Source: Limosilactobacillus avistercoris
GTDB taxonomy: Bacteria; Bacillota; Bacilli; Lactobacillales; Lactobacillaceae
DNA length: 64,000 nucleotides
Direction of reading: 5' to 3'
NCBI RefSeq assembly: GCF_014836425.1
Contig: NZ_JACSQW010000003.1
Location: 1 to 64,000 of the forward strand
The notes under the pieces were generated by a model. It ran no database searches and was not told the DNA's origin. It saw only the letters and a list, made by a program, of their open reading frames with translations. A program made the translations under genes and the position numbers. Below, one piece after another: positions 49,870 to 60,922 of this stretch (the stretch's first letter is position 1; each line of letters opens with the position of its first letter).

Positions 49870-50492
49870 TATGCGAGCACCTCCTCTACTTGAGAAAGAG
49901 CTGACTTAGTGATGACGATCTTTTGACTGTCAACAACACTTAAGATGTTAACACCAGCTGGTGTAACAACAGTGGCATTTGCCAAGTTGCGAGCAGACAA
50001 AGCAGCGTTCTTGTCATCATCAGTAACAACAACCAGTACCTTTTCGGCAACCTTAAGGTTATCCATAACTCCTGCAAATTCCTTAGTCTTTGGTGCATCA
50101 AAGTTTAATGCATCAACAACAACTAATGCGTTGTCTAGAACCTTTTGAGAAAGGGCAGACTTAATAGCAAGTTGACGAACCTTGCGAGGAAGGCTGTACT
50201 TGTAAGAACGTGGAGTAGGTCCGAAGACGATACCACCACCACGGAATTGTGGTGAACGGATTGAACCTTGACGAGCACGACCAGTACCCTTTTGACGCCA
50301 TGGCTTCTTACCACCACCGCTAACAGCTGAACGGTTCTTTACGGCATGTGTACCTTGACGCATTGCAGCACGTTGACGAAGAATGGCTTCGAATTCGGCA
50401 TTTTCATTTGGTTCAATACCAAAAATGTCAGCATTCAAATCGATAGTACCGTTTTGGCTACCATCTTGCTTGTACAAATTAACGCTAGTCAT
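49869..50492 (-). CDS. rplD: 50S ribosomal protein L4
   Basis: 207 residues; tunnel loop [16 protein letters not shown], without changes expected for macrolide resistance. In some bacteria L4 represses the S10 operon; the structured leader at 51536-51692 could be its target here. Confidence 0.97.
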   Translation of the reverse strand: MTSVNLYKQDGSQNGTIDLNADIFGIEPNENAEFEAILRQRAAMRQGTHAVKNRSAVSGGGKKPWRQKGTGRARQGSIRSPQFRGGGIVFGPTPRSYKYSLPRKVRQLAIKSALSQKVLDNALVVVDALNFDAPKTKEFAGVMDNLKVAEKVLVVVTDDDKNAALSARNLANATVVTPAGVNILSVVDSQKIVITKSALSQVEEVLA

Positions 50493-50514
50493 TATTAACT
50501 TCCTCCTTTCTTAA

Positions 50515-51177
50515 TTATTTATTGTGTTGCTTGCTCAGGCTCTTCTTAGTGTTAGCCTTCACAGAGTTCTTAATAGTAACGTATGACTTGTTAGCACCAG
50601 GAACGTTACCTTTAATTAAAAGAACATTGTTATCAAGATCAACCTTAACAACTTCAAGGTGTTGCATAGTGACAGTCTTGCCACCCATACGACCTGGTAA
50701 CTTCATACCCTTGAAGACACGGTTAATGATTGGTCCTAATGAACCTGGACGACGGTGGTAACGAGAACCGTGTGACATAGGTCCACGTCTTTGGTTGTCC
50801 TTGTGAATGTTACCTTGGTAACCATGACCCTTTGTAACACCCGTAACGTCGACAGTTTCACCTTCATTGAAGACATCAGCCTTAACTTCGTCTCCAACCT
50901 TGATGTCATCCCCTAATTTAGCGTCACGGATTTCACCGATGAAGCGCTTAGGGGTCGTGTTTGCTTTTGCTGCATGACCTTGTTCGGGCTTGTTGCTCAA
51001 GATTTCGCGCTTATCATCAAAACCAAGTTGAACAGCGTTGTAACCATCGTTTTCAACAGTCTTGATTTGCATAACAACGTTTGGTGTTACGTCAATAACA
51101 GTAACTGGTACCAATTCACCGTTGTCAGTAAAAACTTGAGTCATCCCAACTTTTTTACCTAAGATTCCTTTGGCCAT
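50515..51177 (-). CDS. rplC: 50S ribosomal protein L3
   Basis: 220 residues ([33 protein letters not shown]). Reaches the peptidyl transferase centre with its central extension. Ordinary. Confidence 0.97.
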   Translation of the reverse strand: MAKGILGKKVGMTQVFTDNGELVPVTVIDVTPNVVMQIKTVENDGYNAVQLGFDDKREILSNKPEQGHAAKANTTPKRFIGEIRDAKLGDDIKVGDEVKADVFNEGETVDVTGVTKGHGYQGNIHKDNQRRGPMSHGSRYHRRPGSLGPIINRVFKGMKLPGRMGGKTVTMQHLEVVKVDLDNNVLLIKGNVPGANKSYVTIKNSVKANTKKSLSKQHNK

Positions 51178-51220
51178 GAGTACACCTCCTAATAAAATTT
51201 AATTTAATTCAGAATAATAA

Positions 51221-51529
51221 TTACAATTTAATTTCGATATCAACACCACTTGGAAGATCAAGCTTCATAAGTGAATCAACAGTCTTTGGTGTTGGATCAA
51301 CAATATCAATCAAACGCTTGTGAGTGCGCATTTCAAATTGTTCCCGAGACTTCTTGAACTTGTGTGGTGAACGGAGAACAGTGTAGATAGTCCGTTCAGT
51401 TGGCAACGGGATAGGACCTGAAATTTGAGCACCTGTACGCTTTGCAGTTTCAACAATCTTGTCTGCTGATTGATCAAGAATACGGTGTTCATAAGCCTTT
51501 AACCGAATACGAATCTTTTGTTTTGCCAT
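51221..51529 (-). CDS. rpsJ: 30S ribosomal protein S10
   Basis: 102 residues ([18 protein letters not shown]). First gene of the S10 operon; in other bacteria it also binds NusB in antitermination. GAAGGAGGG precedes the ATG. Confidence 0.97.
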   Translation of the reverse strand: MAKQKIRIRLKAYEHRILDQSADKIVETAKRTGAQISGPIPLPTERTIYTVLRSPHKFKKSREQFEMRTHKRLIDIVDPTPKTVDSLMKLDLPSGVDIEIKL

Positions 51530-51535
51530 TATATT

Positions 51536-51692
51536 CCCTCCTTCGTCAGATTTAAAATTTGACTAGCTCCGCGGAAATTACCGCCACATCCTGTGGCAAA
51601 GCGGCCGGGTGTGTCGCAACCTTCCGCATCATCGCTTCGCAGCTTAATTTCGTTTGGGGGTATATGAAATTATTCCCCTTGAACTCAAGCAC
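51536..51692 (-). promoter_or_regulatory. S10 operon leader, structured
   Basis: An untranslated leader of about 160 bases. On the minus strand GCGGAA pairs with TTCCGC over a long distance, enclosing a perfect GCCAC-AGGAT-GTGGC hairpin near the 3' side; GCTGCGAAGC lies at the 5' side. This GC-rich fold in an AT-rich gap suggests translation feedback (for example by L4) or attenuation. I cannot assign a known leader family with certainty. Confidence 0.45.
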
Positions 51693-51698
51693 CTATCC

Positions 51699-51727
51699 AT
51701 AATACTAAAGAATGATTGTTATATCAA
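51699..51727 (-). promoter_or_regulatory. S10 operon promoter
   Basis: TTGATA (51722-51727) and TATTAT (51699-51704), exactly 17 bases apart on the minus strand. Transcription should start near 51692. Confidence 0.8.
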
Positions 51728-51873
51728 CCTTTTTAAGAAATTAATTTCAATTTTTTCTTTACAAATTGATTGCAGGCCCGAAATTTTCTTGCAATAATTT
51801 CTTTGTTTTTGCCGTGTTTGTCCTAACAAATGCTAAAATATGATCATTGTACAATCATTTTAAGGAGTTAGTT

Positions 51874-54762
51874 ATGGAGTTTTCGTTTAAGAAAAGATCA
51901 GTAAAAAAGCTGTACCTTGAATACACAGTCCTTTTTCTCTTTCTTGCGCTATGTATTTTCGGTACATATTTAATAACTGGTCATAGTTTTATTTGGAGTA
52001 AGGATGCTTTAAATCAGCACCTACCACTATTAGCCAAGTATCGTGAAGCAGTCATTAACTTCTTCCACCATCCAGGAAGACTAAATTTCTGGTCTTGGCA
52101 ATTTGGGTTAGGTTCCGATACTTTTCAAGTTTTTTCCTACTATAATATAGGAGATATTTTTTCGTACTTAGCATTACTTTTTCCGGCGCATAAAATAACT
52201 CGCGCCTATCAATTTATTAGCATTGTTCGAATGTACTGTGTCGGCCTGTCTTTTGTCTATTTCGCTCAACATTTTAAGTTTAGGAATACGACTATCCTTG
52301 CAGGAGCCACTGCCTACTTGGTAAATTCATTTCTGTTATATGCATGTGTTGCTCAGCCGTTCTTCACAACACCCTTTATTCTTTTTCCTTTAATAATTGT
52401 TCAAATTGAACGAATTTTGCAGGGCGGCTCAGCATGGCCATTAGCTGGTGCCTTTACCTGGATGCTAATTAGTAATTACTATTTAGCGTTTATTCTCGGT
52501 ATTGGCTCACTAATTTATCTTATTCTGCGAGTTATTACTAAATACCGCAAAAGCCTTAATTATCTTCAAGTACTTATTAAGCTTGCCTTTGCTACTATTA
52601 CTAGTCTGCTCTTATCAGCAATTATGTGGATCCCAGAACTAATTGCCGTTAGTCATTCCACACGACTTGGTGCACAATTTGCAAATGGCCTAAAAGTTTA
52701 TCCACTTTACTATTATCTTTTCTTACCTAAACAACTAATTAATGGTGATCAATGGTCATTTATGTTCTGGAGTGCTTTAGGGATTGCTTCAATTGGCTTC
52801 ATCGCTCTGGTGTACGTTTATATCTATGCTAAAAAGTACCCATTAATAACGATCAGTTTAAGACTTGCCCTCATTATGCTCCTCATCCCTGCTGTTGGAG
52901 CTACCTTTAACGGAATGATGGCTGCTTCAAATCGTTGGACACTTCTTATTTACCTCCCCTTATCAATGGCAATCTGTTTATTGGTAGAAAATGCTCATTC
53001 ACTTTCTCACCATTCATTAAAGATCATTTCCTTTGCAACAGGAATTTATGTAGCCATCCTTCTTCTTACATTCCTTTTTGAAAACGAAAATGATATTGTT
53101 ATCCCACTCCTCTTCCTGCTAACTTCCTTACTTCTTCTCTGGCTAATTAGTTTTCACCGTCTTCCTCATCCCCAACTATGGCTTTTGAGTATTATTGTCT
53201 TAAATGCTGGATTCAATGCAATTTATGCATCCTTCCCTTACAATGGTGATTTCAGTACTAAAATGCTTAGCCGTGGTCAATACCAACAAATGATAGCAAT
53301 GCGGTATGGAGGACTTGATCAAGGACTGGAACGAACACCCTCTTACCGGGTTTCAACAATTAGTGAAAATCAAATTATTGACGTTCCAACCATCGATAAC
53401 GATCTCACTTCTGGACTTCATAATATTGATTCATATTATTCATTACAAAACCAATACTTAGGGAACTTTAGTACAAGCTTACAAAATAACCAGTATCAGG
53501 CTAACGTTCCCCTTCGCCAGGTTGACGATCGAACTGTCTTAAATAACTTCTTAGGTGTTAAATACCTCTTTGTCCAAAGTGACGGTGAAAATGCTACAAA
53601 GATTCCTGAAGGATACTTCTTAGATCAATCATCCGAACCAATTATTAACTATGATTCTGGTCAACCTAGTGATATTCAGGATAAAAAGGACTTCATCCCC
53701 ACCCAAACAAATCGCTACAAAACTAACAATACCTTCCCACTAATTTATTGGCAGGATAGCTATATTAGTCAAAAGCGTTACCAAAAATTATCCCCGACTG
53801 AGAAAGAACGGGCACTCGCAAGTGGGGTTGTTGTTAACCAAGAAAAGGTTACTAAGGGAATAAAACAAGCAAATCTCAATAATCACGTTTATAAATTAAA
53901 GAGTAACCTGATCTCAAATCGCTTAAACAAAGTTAACCCCGAGCACTTGAAGTATACAGATAGTGAAGAGAAGTATCATATTGAACTTCCCCAGTTAGCC
54001 AATTCAACTCTCCGGCGGAAACTTCGGAGCTCTGAACTTCATATTGAATTCAGTCAAATTAAGTTCACCCCATTCTCAATGAAAGAACAGATTAAGTACG
54101 AACAACAACATTTACAACAAATGGCCACTAATCCAGGAAGTATGGTTAACTATAAGTACAACCAGTACCGGTACTGGCGCTACCATATTCTTAATGGTTC
54201 ACCTGATATCAGTTTTAAGATTAACGTTGGTAGTCGCTTTGGAACTGCAACTATTAATCAGCCAAAGCAGAGTACCTTATCCTTCTTTAAGCAGGTTAAA
54301 AACACAACGTTAAATATTGGTTACTACAATGGCGGTCTCCCTGATAAACTATCATTTCAACCAACAAAACTCGGTACTTACCGGTTAAAGTACCAAGTAG
54401 TCGCTGAAAAGCTTGATAATCATTATCATAAACAAGTAGCAACCATTCAACAGCATCGTTTACGCAACCTTAAATTTAGCCCGAATAAAGTCCAGGGAAC
54501 AATCACCACTAACAAGAAAGGAATATTGACATCCTCAATTCCATACTCAAGTGGTTGGAGTGCTTCCGTAAATGGAAAAACTGTCAAAACAGTCAGGACA
54601 AACCAAGCTTTCTTAGGAATTCCCCTTCCTGCGGGAACTCACCGGGTAACCTTTAACTACCAATTACCTGGTTTCCGTACGGGAATTATTATTAGTATCA
54701 TTGGTTTAATCTGGACTGTTCTAGTCGCTATCCTGTCACTAATCTTCAATAAAAAAATGTAG
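51874..54762 (+). CDS. YfhO-family membrane protein
   Basis: 962 residues. About 12 hydrophobic helices in the first half (LYLEYTVLFLFLALCIFGTY onward), a large extracellular region with repeated YxN/QY segments, and one C-terminal helix (GIIISIIGLIWTVLVAILS). YfhO proteins have a GT-C-like fold and are linked to glycosylation of lipoteichoic acid or other wall polymers. I start at ATG 51874, where AAGGAG is 6 bases upstream; the frame opens earlier at 51847. Diverges from the S10 promoter; -10 candidate TGCTAAAAT near 51833. Confidence 0.85.
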   Translation: MEFSFKKRSVKKLYLEYTVLFLFLALCIFGTYLITGHSFIWSKDALNQHLPLLAKYREAVINFFHHPGRLNFWSWQFGLGSDTFQVFSYYNIGDIFSYLALLFPAHKITRAYQFISIVRMYCVGLSFVYFAQHFKFRNTTILAGATAYLVNSFLLYACVAQPFFTTPFILFPLIIVQIERILQGGSAWPLAGAFTWMLISNYYLAFILGIGSLIYLILRVITKYRKSLNYLQVLIKLAFATITSLLLSAIMWIPELIAVSHSTRLGAQFANGLKVYPLYYYLFLPKQLINGDQWSFMFWSALGIASIGFIALVYVYIYAKKYPLITISLRLALIMLLIPAVGATFNGMMAASNRWTLLIYLPLSMAICLLVENAHSLSHHSLKIISFATGIYVAILLLTFLFENENDIVIPLLFLLTSLLLLWLISFHRLPHPQLWLLSIIVLNAGFNAIYASFPYNGDFSTKMLSRGQYQQMIAMRYGGLDQGLERTPSYRVSTISENQIIDVPTIDNDLTSGLHNIDSYYSLQNQYLGNFSTSLQNNQYQANVPLRQVDDRTVLNNFLGVKYLFVQSDGENATKIPEGYFLDQSSEPIINYDSGQPSDIQDKKDFIPTQTNRYKTNNTFPLIYWQDSYISQKRYQKLSPTEKERALASGVVVNQEKVTKGIKQANLNNHVYKLKSNLISNRLNKVNPEHLKYTDSEEKYHIELPQLANSTLRRKLRSSELHIEFSQIKFTPFSMKEQIKYEQQHLQQMATNPGSMVNYKYNQYRYWRYHILNGSPDISFKINVGSRFGTATINQPKQSTLSFFKQVKNTTLNIGYYNGGLPDKLSFQPTKLGTYRLKYQVVAEKLDNHYHKQVATIQQHRLRNLKFSPNKVQGTITTNKKGILTSSIPYSSGWSASVNGKTVKTVRTNQAFLGIPLPAGTHRVTFNYQLPGFRTGIIISIIGLIWTVLVAILSLIFNKKM

Positions 54763-54779
54763 AGAATATTAAGGGGCTG

Positions 54780-54908
54780 TGACATAAGTTATCTACACAG
54801 TTAAAAAATACTACAGCGCAGTACACAAAGAGGCTCTAGCGTTCGGAAAATCCGAACACTAGAGCCCTCTTTGTGCTTGCGGGGGTTACCAGAGGCTAGC
54901 TTCGCGTC
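54780..54908. repeat. Hairpin-rich intergenic element, possible dispersed repeat
   Basis: A near-perfect 52-base palindrome (54824-54875; CACAAAGAG, CTCTAG and GTTCGG with their complements) without a T-run. It is preceded by GGGGCTGTGACATAAG and followed by GC-rich sequence. The composition differs from both neighbours. It looks like a miniature repeat or a processed hairpin after the YfhO gene. No other copy lies in the window. Confidence 0.4.
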
Positions 54909-54934
54909 GAAAAACGAACTAGCAAGCTAGTTCT
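54909..54934 (-). terminator. Terminator of the guanine deaminase-permease operon
   Basis: GAACTAGC-TT-GCTAGTTC followed by GTTTTT on the minus strand, just after the permease stop. Confidence 0.7.
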
Positions 54935-54954
54935 GTCTCACTCCCTTTTATTTA

Positions 54955-56280
54955 CTAAATTTTAGCTCGCTTTGGCATCAAAAGATTAAGAACAATTGCT
55001 GTGATTGCTGCCATCGCAACTGGTGAGCCTAAAAGGTACTGAATCATTTGTGGCGCACCATGAACAATCTTTTGTGGAATTAATACCAAGGCAATTGTAA
55101 TGACAATCGGTAGTCCAATGATGTAAAGATCACTTTCCCGAACCTGTAAGTTTCGAATAACATTTAGCCCATTTAGCATAATTGTTACTGTAATAATTGC
55201 AAAGACACCACCAATTACTGGCGCTGGAATAGCAGCTAGAAAGGCAGAAAGCTTTGTACAGAAGCCTAGAATTACAAACCAAACACCAGCGGCAACAAAG
55301 ACAATTTTACTTGCCACTCCGGTAATTGAAATAATTCCCGCATTTGTGGAATATCCAGTAACCGGTGTTGAGCCCGTAATCGTAGCAATTAAGCAGCTAA
55401 GGCCTTCACCAATAATTCCCCGATTCCATTGCTTATCGGTGATTTCATGATTTGTTACGGCCCCCATCGCAAACCAAGTTCCTGTCGTTTCAGTAGTTAA
55501 AATGGCATAAATAATGATAAACGTAAAAATTGCAGTCATATCAAAGTGGATCCCCCAATGGAAGATTGTTCGTTGAGGAAGGCTAAACCAAGGAGCGGCT
55601 GCAACTGATGAAGCGTCAAATCGTCCCATCGAAGCACTAATTACAGTTCCCGCTAACAAAGCAATAACAATTGAACCGGTCTTAAATAACTTTTGAACTT
55701 TAGGAAAACGAATACTAATCGCAACACACACGATCAAAATTGCGGCTGTAATTCCTGCCAATTCCATATTCTGGTAAACATCACCCTTAGCTTCAAAAAT
55801 GTTGTCATTCAAAGCTGAAGGAATCAATGATAACCCAACACAGGTAATAATTGTTCCACCAACAACCGCTGGAACTAAACGGTTAATAATTTTTTGGAAA
55901 AAGCCACTTAAGCCCAAAAGAATTAAAAGAATTGCCCCAACAAGTAAGGCTCCCATTAGCGTCGCCATTCCGCCACCATGAAGACCGCCACTCGCAAGAA
56001 CCACTCCGGCAGCTGCAGTTAAAGGAACAAATGATGGTCCCTGAGATACGGGCATTTTCATAAAGTACGCAGTTTGTAAAATTGTACCAATCCCACAAGC
56101 CAGGAACGTTGCTTGAAGTAGTCCAGTAGAATCAGCGGCTCCCATCGTTAACAGTCCAGCCAAAATAATTGGTGGCACATAAACGTCCATTGCCAAAACG
56201 TGTTGTAATCCAAGTAGAATTGCTTCACCAGTAGGAACCTTTTCATCTGGTCCAATCAGTAATTGTGCCTTTTCATCCAT
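54955..56280 (-). CDS. Purine permease (nucleobase:cation symporter-2)
   Basis: 441 residues, about 12-14 helices of the NCS2/UraA-like fold. The signature regions QHVLAMDVYVPPIIL, QGPSFVPLTAAAG and TTETTGTWFAMGAV are present. NCS2 carriers import xanthine, urate, guanine or uracil with protons. Its place behind a guanine deaminase gene points to guanine or xanthine. AGGAGG precedes the ATG, 12 bases after the deaminase stop. Confidence 0.85.
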   Translation of the reverse strand: MDEKAQLLIGPDEKVPTGEAILLGLQHVLAMDVYVPPIILAGLLTMGAADSTGLLQATFLACGIGTILQTAYFMKMPVSQGPSFVPLTAAAGVVLASGGLHGGGMATLMGALLVGAILLILLGLSGFFQKIINRLVPAVVGGTIITCVGLSLIPSALNDNIFEAKGDVYQNMELAGITAAILIVCVAISIRFPKVQKLFKTGSIVIALLAGTVISASMGRFDASSVAAAPWFSLPQRTIFHWGIHFDMTAIFTFIIIYAILTTETTGTWFAMGAVTNHEITDKQWNRGIIGEGLSCLIATITGSTPVTGYSTNAGIISITGVASKIVFVAAGVWFVILGFCTKLSAFLAAIPAPVIGGVFAIITVTIMLNGLNVIRNLQVRESDLYIIGLPIVITIALVLIPQKIVHGAPQMIQYLLGSPVAMAAITAIVLNLLMPKRAKI

Positions 56281-56292
56281 TAAAATATCCTC

Positions 56293-57633
56293 CTAATCTT
56301 TTCCGTATACTCTCTTTCCTGCAACATAAACACTTTGAATATCCTGTTGCTCAGTCTGATACATTAAACGTTGAAAAATATCAGCACTTGATAGCTCCAT
56401 CAACCTTTGATGACCATTAACAATTTGAAAATCTGCCTGAAAGCCAGGAACTATCTGGCCCGTTTTGAGATGAAGTGCTTTTGCTCCGCCAACAGTAGCA
56501 AGGTAAAAAGCATTAGCCATTGTTATCCTTGAGCCTGTTACCCCACGTTGTTCAACTGGCTGGGAACTATCAACTCCATCCGTAAGCATTTGAGATGATT
56601 TAACCGCCTGCCGAATATTATGGTAAAGGCTTGGTGAATATCCCCCAGATATATCGCTCCCTAGTCCAACCCGGTTTCCAAGTCTTAAGAGCTTTTTGGT
56701 GGGTAATACACCATTACCAAAATAAATATTAGAAAGCGGACAATGGGCAATCGTTGTTCCTCGTTGACGGACCGTCGTTAAATCAGCAGCCGTTAGTTGA
56801 GTTCCGTGTGCCATGACCGACTTATCCGTTAAAAGGTGAAACCGATCCATAACTGCAGTATCATGCATCCCAAATCGCTTAATTGCATATTCATGTTCCC
56901 AATTGCTCTCACTTAAATGCGATTGAATAGGTAAGTCATATTGGTGCGCTAGTTGGCCTAAACCAAGCAATGCCTTATCAGTACAGCTAGGAACAAAGCG
57001 TGGTGTAATAACTGGCATAACGGTTGCACTCGTGTTCTTTCTTAACTCAAGAATCTCCTGAATAAACTTCTCTGTATCCCTAAGCGCAGCTGCTGAAGTT
57101 TGGTTACGATAATACGTTGGCGTTTGGTCGGGATTATCCATAACCACCTGGCCAACAAACGCCCGTAGTCCATAATTGACTGCTTGCCGTGCTAATTCAA
57201 GATTTGCATCGTTATGGATAGTGCCAAACATCAATGCTGTTGTAGTTCCTTGGCTAAGCAATTCATGGATAAAATCATGGTAAACGCGACGCGCATAACC
57301 TTTATCAGTAAACCGAGCCTCCAACGGGAACGTATAGTGATTTAACCAGTCAGATAACGGAAGGTCAAGTGCTAACCCAGCTTGAGGCCATTGGGGAGCA
57401 TGAACATGAAGGTCAATAAATCCAGGTAATAAATATTGATTCGCCTGTAATTTAATCAGCCGGTCTTTTTCCCTTGCTTCATTCAATAAAGCTAAATATT
57501 TCTTATCATCTGGGGATAATGTTCGGCTTATGGTCCCACTATGATCAATACAGATTAAATTATCTTTATGAACTTCTACCTCATTAACATCTTTAGAAGT
57601 ATAGTAAGTCCCACAAATAACTAGGTTCTCCAT
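56293..57633 (-). CDS. guaD: Guanine deaminase (amidohydrolase)
   Basis: 446 residues, TIM-barrel amidohydrolase. Metal ligands visible: LPGFIDLHVHAP (His-x-His), the later HLSESNWEHEYA His and the GLGSDISGG Asp. Deaminates guanine to xanthine, which the xpt product (30816) can turn into XMP. I start at ATG 57633 (MENLVICGTYY), with AAAGGGA 8 bases upstream. Operon with the permease; no purine riboswitch is seen upstream. Confidence 0.88.
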   Translation of the reverse strand: MENLVICGTYYTSKDVNEVEVHKDNLICIDHSGTISRTLSPDDKKYLALLNEAREKDRLIKLQANQYLLPGFIDLHVHAPQWPQAGLALDLPLSDWLNHYTFPLEARFTDKGYARRVYHDFIHELLSQGTTTALMFGTIHNDANLELARQAVNYGLRAFVGQVVMDNPDQTPTYYRNQTSAAALRDTEKFIQEILELRKNTSATVMPVITPRFVPSCTDKALLGLGQLAHQYDLPIQSHLSESNWEHEYAIKRFGMHDTAVMDRFHLLTDKSVMAHGTQLTAADLTTVRQRGTTIAHCPLSNIYFGNGVLPTKKLLRLGNRVGLGSDISGGYSPSLYHNIRQAVKSSQMLTDGVDSSQPVEQRGVTGSRITMANAFYLATVGGAKALHLKTGQIVPGFQADFQIVNGHQRLMELSSADIFQRLMYQTEQQDIQSVYVAGKRVYGKD

Positions 57634-57722
57634 TAAATAGTTCCCTTTCACTAAATTTGTATTCCTAGATTAACACGAACTATTTTATTTGTAAAGAACT
57701 AATTATTCGCTTTTAACTAATA

Positions 57723-57762
57723 AAAAAGAAAAGAGCTTAAAGACTAATTCGTCTTTAAGCTC
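57723..57762 (-). terminator. Terminator of the str operon
   Basis: A perfect 12-bp stem GAGCTTAAAGAC / GTCTTTAAGCTC with a 6-base loop, followed by TTTTCTTTTTT on the minus strand. It lies just after fusA. Confidence 0.9.
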
Positions 57763-57789
57763 AATTTAAGGCTTAATTAGCAACTACTC

Positions 57790-59874
57790 TTAGTTGTTGC
57801 CGCTTTCCTTAATAATCTTTTCTTGAACAGACTTAGGAACAGCTGAGTAGTGATCGAAAGTCATAGTGAAGGTACCACGACCCTGAGTAGCAGAACGAAG
57901 GGCAGTAGCGTAACCGAACATTTCTGAAAGTGGAACAAATGAGTGGATTTGTTGAGCATTACCACGTTCTTCCATACCATCAATGGTACCACGACGAGCA
58001 GTAACTTGACCCATAACATCACCCATGTTGTCTTCAGGAACAACGATATCAACCTTCATGATTGGTTCAAGGATAACTGGATCTGCCTTCTTAGCAGCAT
58101 TCTTCAAGGCAAGTGATGCAGCAACCTTGAAGGCGGCCTCACTAGAGTCGACTTCGTGGTAACTACCATCGTAAAGCTTAGCGTGCATATCAACAAGTGG
58201 GTAACCTGCTAATACACCGTTTTGCATAGCTTCCTTCAAACCTTGTTCAACGGCAGGGATAAATTCACGAGGAACAACACCACCAACGATAGCGTCTTCG
58301 AATTCAAATCCTTTACCTTCTTCAAGTGGTGTAAATTCGATCCATACATCACCGTATTGACCCTTACCACCAGATTGACGAACGAACTTACCTTGTGCAG
58401 ATACCTTCTTAGTAAATGCTTCACGGTAGGAAACTTGTGGCTTACCAACAGTAACTTCAGCGTGGAATTCACGACGAAGACGTTCAACAATGATGTCCAA
58501 GTGAAGTTCACCCATACCGGCAATCAAAGTTTCACCAGTTTCAGGGTTAGTTTCAGCCTTGAAGGTTGGATCTTCTTCAGCCAACTTTTGGAGACCCTTG
58601 TCCATCTTATCTTGGTCAGCCTTTGACTTAGGTTCAACGGAAACTTGGATAACTGGGTCAGGGAAGTCCATTGATTCAAGTTGAAGTGGGTGATCTGGAT
58701 CAGTCAAGGAATCACCAGTACCAGTGTTCTTCAAACCAATAGCAGCGGCAATATCACCAGAGAATACTTCTGGAATTTCGTGTTGTTGGTTAGAGTGCAT
58801 TTGAAGCAAACGACCAATACGTTCACGCTTATCCTTAGTAGCGTTAAGAACGTATGAACCTGATTGAAGTGAACCAGTGTAAACACGTAAGAATGTCAAA
58901 CGACCAACGAATGGGTCAGTAGCAATCTTAAATGCCAAAGCAGCGAATGGCTTGTCATCACCGGCAGTCAATTCAACTTCATTACCATCAGCATCGTGAG
59001 CAACGAATGGCTTAACATCAAGTGGTGATGGTAAGTAGTCGATAACAGCATCAAGCATCATTTGGATACCCTTATCCTTGTAAGCTGAACCAGCCAATAC
59101 AGGGAAGAGCTTTTGTTCCAAAGTACCCTTACGAATAGCAGCCTTAATTTCATCAACAGAAATTTCGTCACCTTCAAGGTACTTTTCCATGATGTTGTCA
59201 TCAATGTCAGCTAAGGTTTCGATCAAAGCATCGTGACGCTTTTGAGCTTCTTCCTTCATATCATCAGGAATGTCAACAGTGTCCCAGCTAGTACCAAGCT
59301 TATCTTCATCGTAAACATAAGCAACCATCTTAACTAAGTCAACAACACCAGAGAAAGTATCTTCGGCACCAATTGGCATTTGGATTGGCAATGGAGTAAC
59401 GTTCAAACGATCCTTGATAGTTTGAACTGAGTAATCAAAGTTGGCACCAACCTTGTCCATCTTGTTAGCGAACACGATCCGTGGAACATTGAAGTCATCA
59501 GCTTGACGCCAAACAGTTTCAGTTTGTGGTTCAACCCCAGCTTGGGCATCAAGAACAGTTACGGCACCATCAAGAACCCGAAGTGCACGTTCAACTTCGA
59601 CAGTGAAGTCCACGTGTCCTGGGGTATCGATAATGTTAATCCGGTAATCCTTCCAAACGGCAGTAGTAGCTGCGGAAGTGATAGTGATACCACGTTCCTT
59701 TTCTTCATCCATCCAGTCCATTTGTGAAGCACCATCGTGGGTTTCACCAATCTTGTGAATCTTACCAGTGTAGTAAAGAATCCGTTCAGTGGCAGTCGTC
59801 TTACCGGCATCGATATGGGCCATGATACCGATGTTACGAGTCTTGTCAAGAGGGTATTCACGTTTGTTAGCCAT
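57790..59874 (-). CDS. fusA: Elongation factor G
   Basis: 694 residues, full length. G1 motif [23 protein letters not shown]3 [12 protein letters not shown]4 ANKMDKVG. Drives translocation of tRNA and mRNA with GTP. Last gene of rpsL-rpsG-fusA; the elongation factor Tu gene is not next to it, as is common in lactobacilli. Confidence 0.98.
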   Translation of the reverse strand: MANKREYPLDKTRNIGIMAHIDAGKTTATERILYYTGKIHKIGETHDGASQMDWMDEEKERGITITSAATTAVWKDYRINIIDTPGHVDFTVEVERALRVLDGAVTVLDAQAGVEPQTETVWRQADDFNVPRIVFANKMDKVGANFDYSVQTIKDRLNVTPLPIQMPIGAEDTFSGVVDLVKMVAYVYDEDKLGTSWDTVDIPDDMKEEAQKRHDALIETLADIDDNIMEKYLEGDEISVDEIKAAIRKGTLEQKLFPVLAGSAYKDKGIQMMLDAVIDYLPSPLDVKPFVAHDADGNEVELTAGDDKPFAALAFKIATDPFVGRLTFLRVYTGSLQSGSYVLNATKDKRERIGRLLQMHSNQQHEIPEVFSGDIAAAIGLKNTGTGDSLTDPDHPLQLESMDFPDPVIQVSVEPKSKADQDKMDKGLQKLAEEDPTFKAETNPETGETLIAGMGELHLDIIVERLRREFHAEVTVGKPQVSYREAFTKKVSAQGKFVRQSGGKGQYGDVWIEFTPLEEGKGFEFEDAIVGGVVPREFIPAVEQGLKEAMQNGVLAGYPLVDMHAKLYDGSYHEVDSSEAAFKVAASLALKNAAKKADPVILEPIMKVDIVVPEDNMGDVMGQVTARRGTIDGMEERGNAQQIHSFVPLSEMFGYATALRSATQGRGTFTMTFDHYSAVPKSVQEKIIKESGNN

Positions 59875-60010
59875 CTTAAAAGTGTATCTCCTTCCAGAAT
59901 ATGGTTATTTTAAATCGAACTTTATTTAGAAAAAGGGATGACGGTTATTCAATAATCTACGTCACCCCTATATTGTAACTGGTTAGACAACCGGTTTCAA
60001 TTCGCAGTGA

Positions 60011-60481
60011 TTACCAACGGTAGTGTGCGAAAGCACGGTTGGCTTCAGCCATACGGTGAGTATCTTCACGCTTCTTAACTGAAGCACCAGTGTTGTTTGA
60101 AGCATCAATAATTTCGCGTGCAAGACGTTCAACCATTGTGTGTTCACCACGCAACCGTGCGTATTGAACAATCCAACGAAGACCTAAAGTGGTCCGACGT
60201 TCTGGACGAACTTCGATTGGAACTTGGTAGTTTGAACCACCAACACGGCGAGCCTTAACTTCAAGAACAGGCATAACATTTTCCATAGCTTGTTCGAAAA
60301 CTTCTACAGGGTTGTTACCTGTTTCATTCTTAATTTCATCAAAAGCTGCATACAAAATCTTAGTAGCAGTTCCGCGCTTACCATCGATCATCAAGTGGTC
60401 AATCAAGCTGGTAACCAACTTTGAGTTGTACATTGGATCTGGTAAAATTTCACGCTTTTGTACATGTCCTTTACGTGGCAT
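60011..60481 (-). CDS. rpsG: 30S ribosomal protein S7
   Basis: 156 residues ([20 protein letters not shown]). Nucleates assembly of the 30S head. The gap of about 136 bases before fusA is unusually long for this operon but shows no gene. Confidence 0.97.
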   Translation of the reverse strand: MPRKGHVQKREILPDPMYNSKLVTSLIDHLMIDGKRGTATKILYAAFDEIKNETGNNPVEVFEQAMENVMPVLEVKARRVGGSNYQVPIEVRPERRTTLGLRWIVQYARLRGEHTMVERLAREIIDASNNTGASVKKREDTHRMAEANRAFAHYRW

Positions 60482-60502
60482 TACTTAATCCCTCCTAATA
60501 TT

Positions 60503-60922
60503 TTACTTCTTGTCCTTAGGCTTCTTGGTACCGTACTTAGAACGTGATTGCATCCGTCCTTCAACACCGGCAGTATCAAGAGTACCACGAACGATGTGGT
60601 AACGAACCCCAGGCAAATCCTTAACACGACCACCACGAATTAAAACAACTGAGTGTTCTTGGAGGTTGTGACCAATACCAGGGATGTAAGCAGTAACTTC
60701 AATCAAGTTTGAAAGACGTACACGGGCGTACTTCCGCAAAGCTGAGTTAGGCTTCTTAGGTGTCATAGTACCGACACGGGTAGCAACTCCACGCTTTTGT
60801 GGTGATGGTGTCTTAACTTCTTCCTTCTTAAAAGTGTTGTAAACGTAACCAAGAGCTGGTGACTTTGACTTGCCCTTGTGGCTCTTACGGCCCTTACGTA
60901 CCAATTGGTTAATGGTTGGCAT
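60503..60922 (-). CDS. rpsL: 30S ribosomal protein S12
   Basis: 139 residues ([20 protein letters not shown]). Decoding-centre protein. The two lysines commonly changed in streptomycin resistance are unchanged ([12 protein letters not shown] and [13 protein letters not shown]). First gene of the str operon, with a leader of about 150 bases. Confidence 0.97.
   Translation of the reverse strand: MPTINQLVRKGRKSHKGKSKSPALGYVYNTFKKEEVKTPSPQKRGVATRVGTMTPKKPNSALRKYARVRLSNLIEVTAYIPGIGHNLQEHSVVLIRGGRVKDLPGVRYHIVRGTLDTAGVEGRMQSRSKYGTKKPKDKK

Noticed and set aside
57634-57722. Purine riboswitch before guaD or xpt
   Set aside because: Neither upstream region shows the three-way junction core; xpt has only 18 bases of gap.
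60503-60922. Streptomycin-resistance change in rpsL
   Set aside because: Both key lysines are unchanged.
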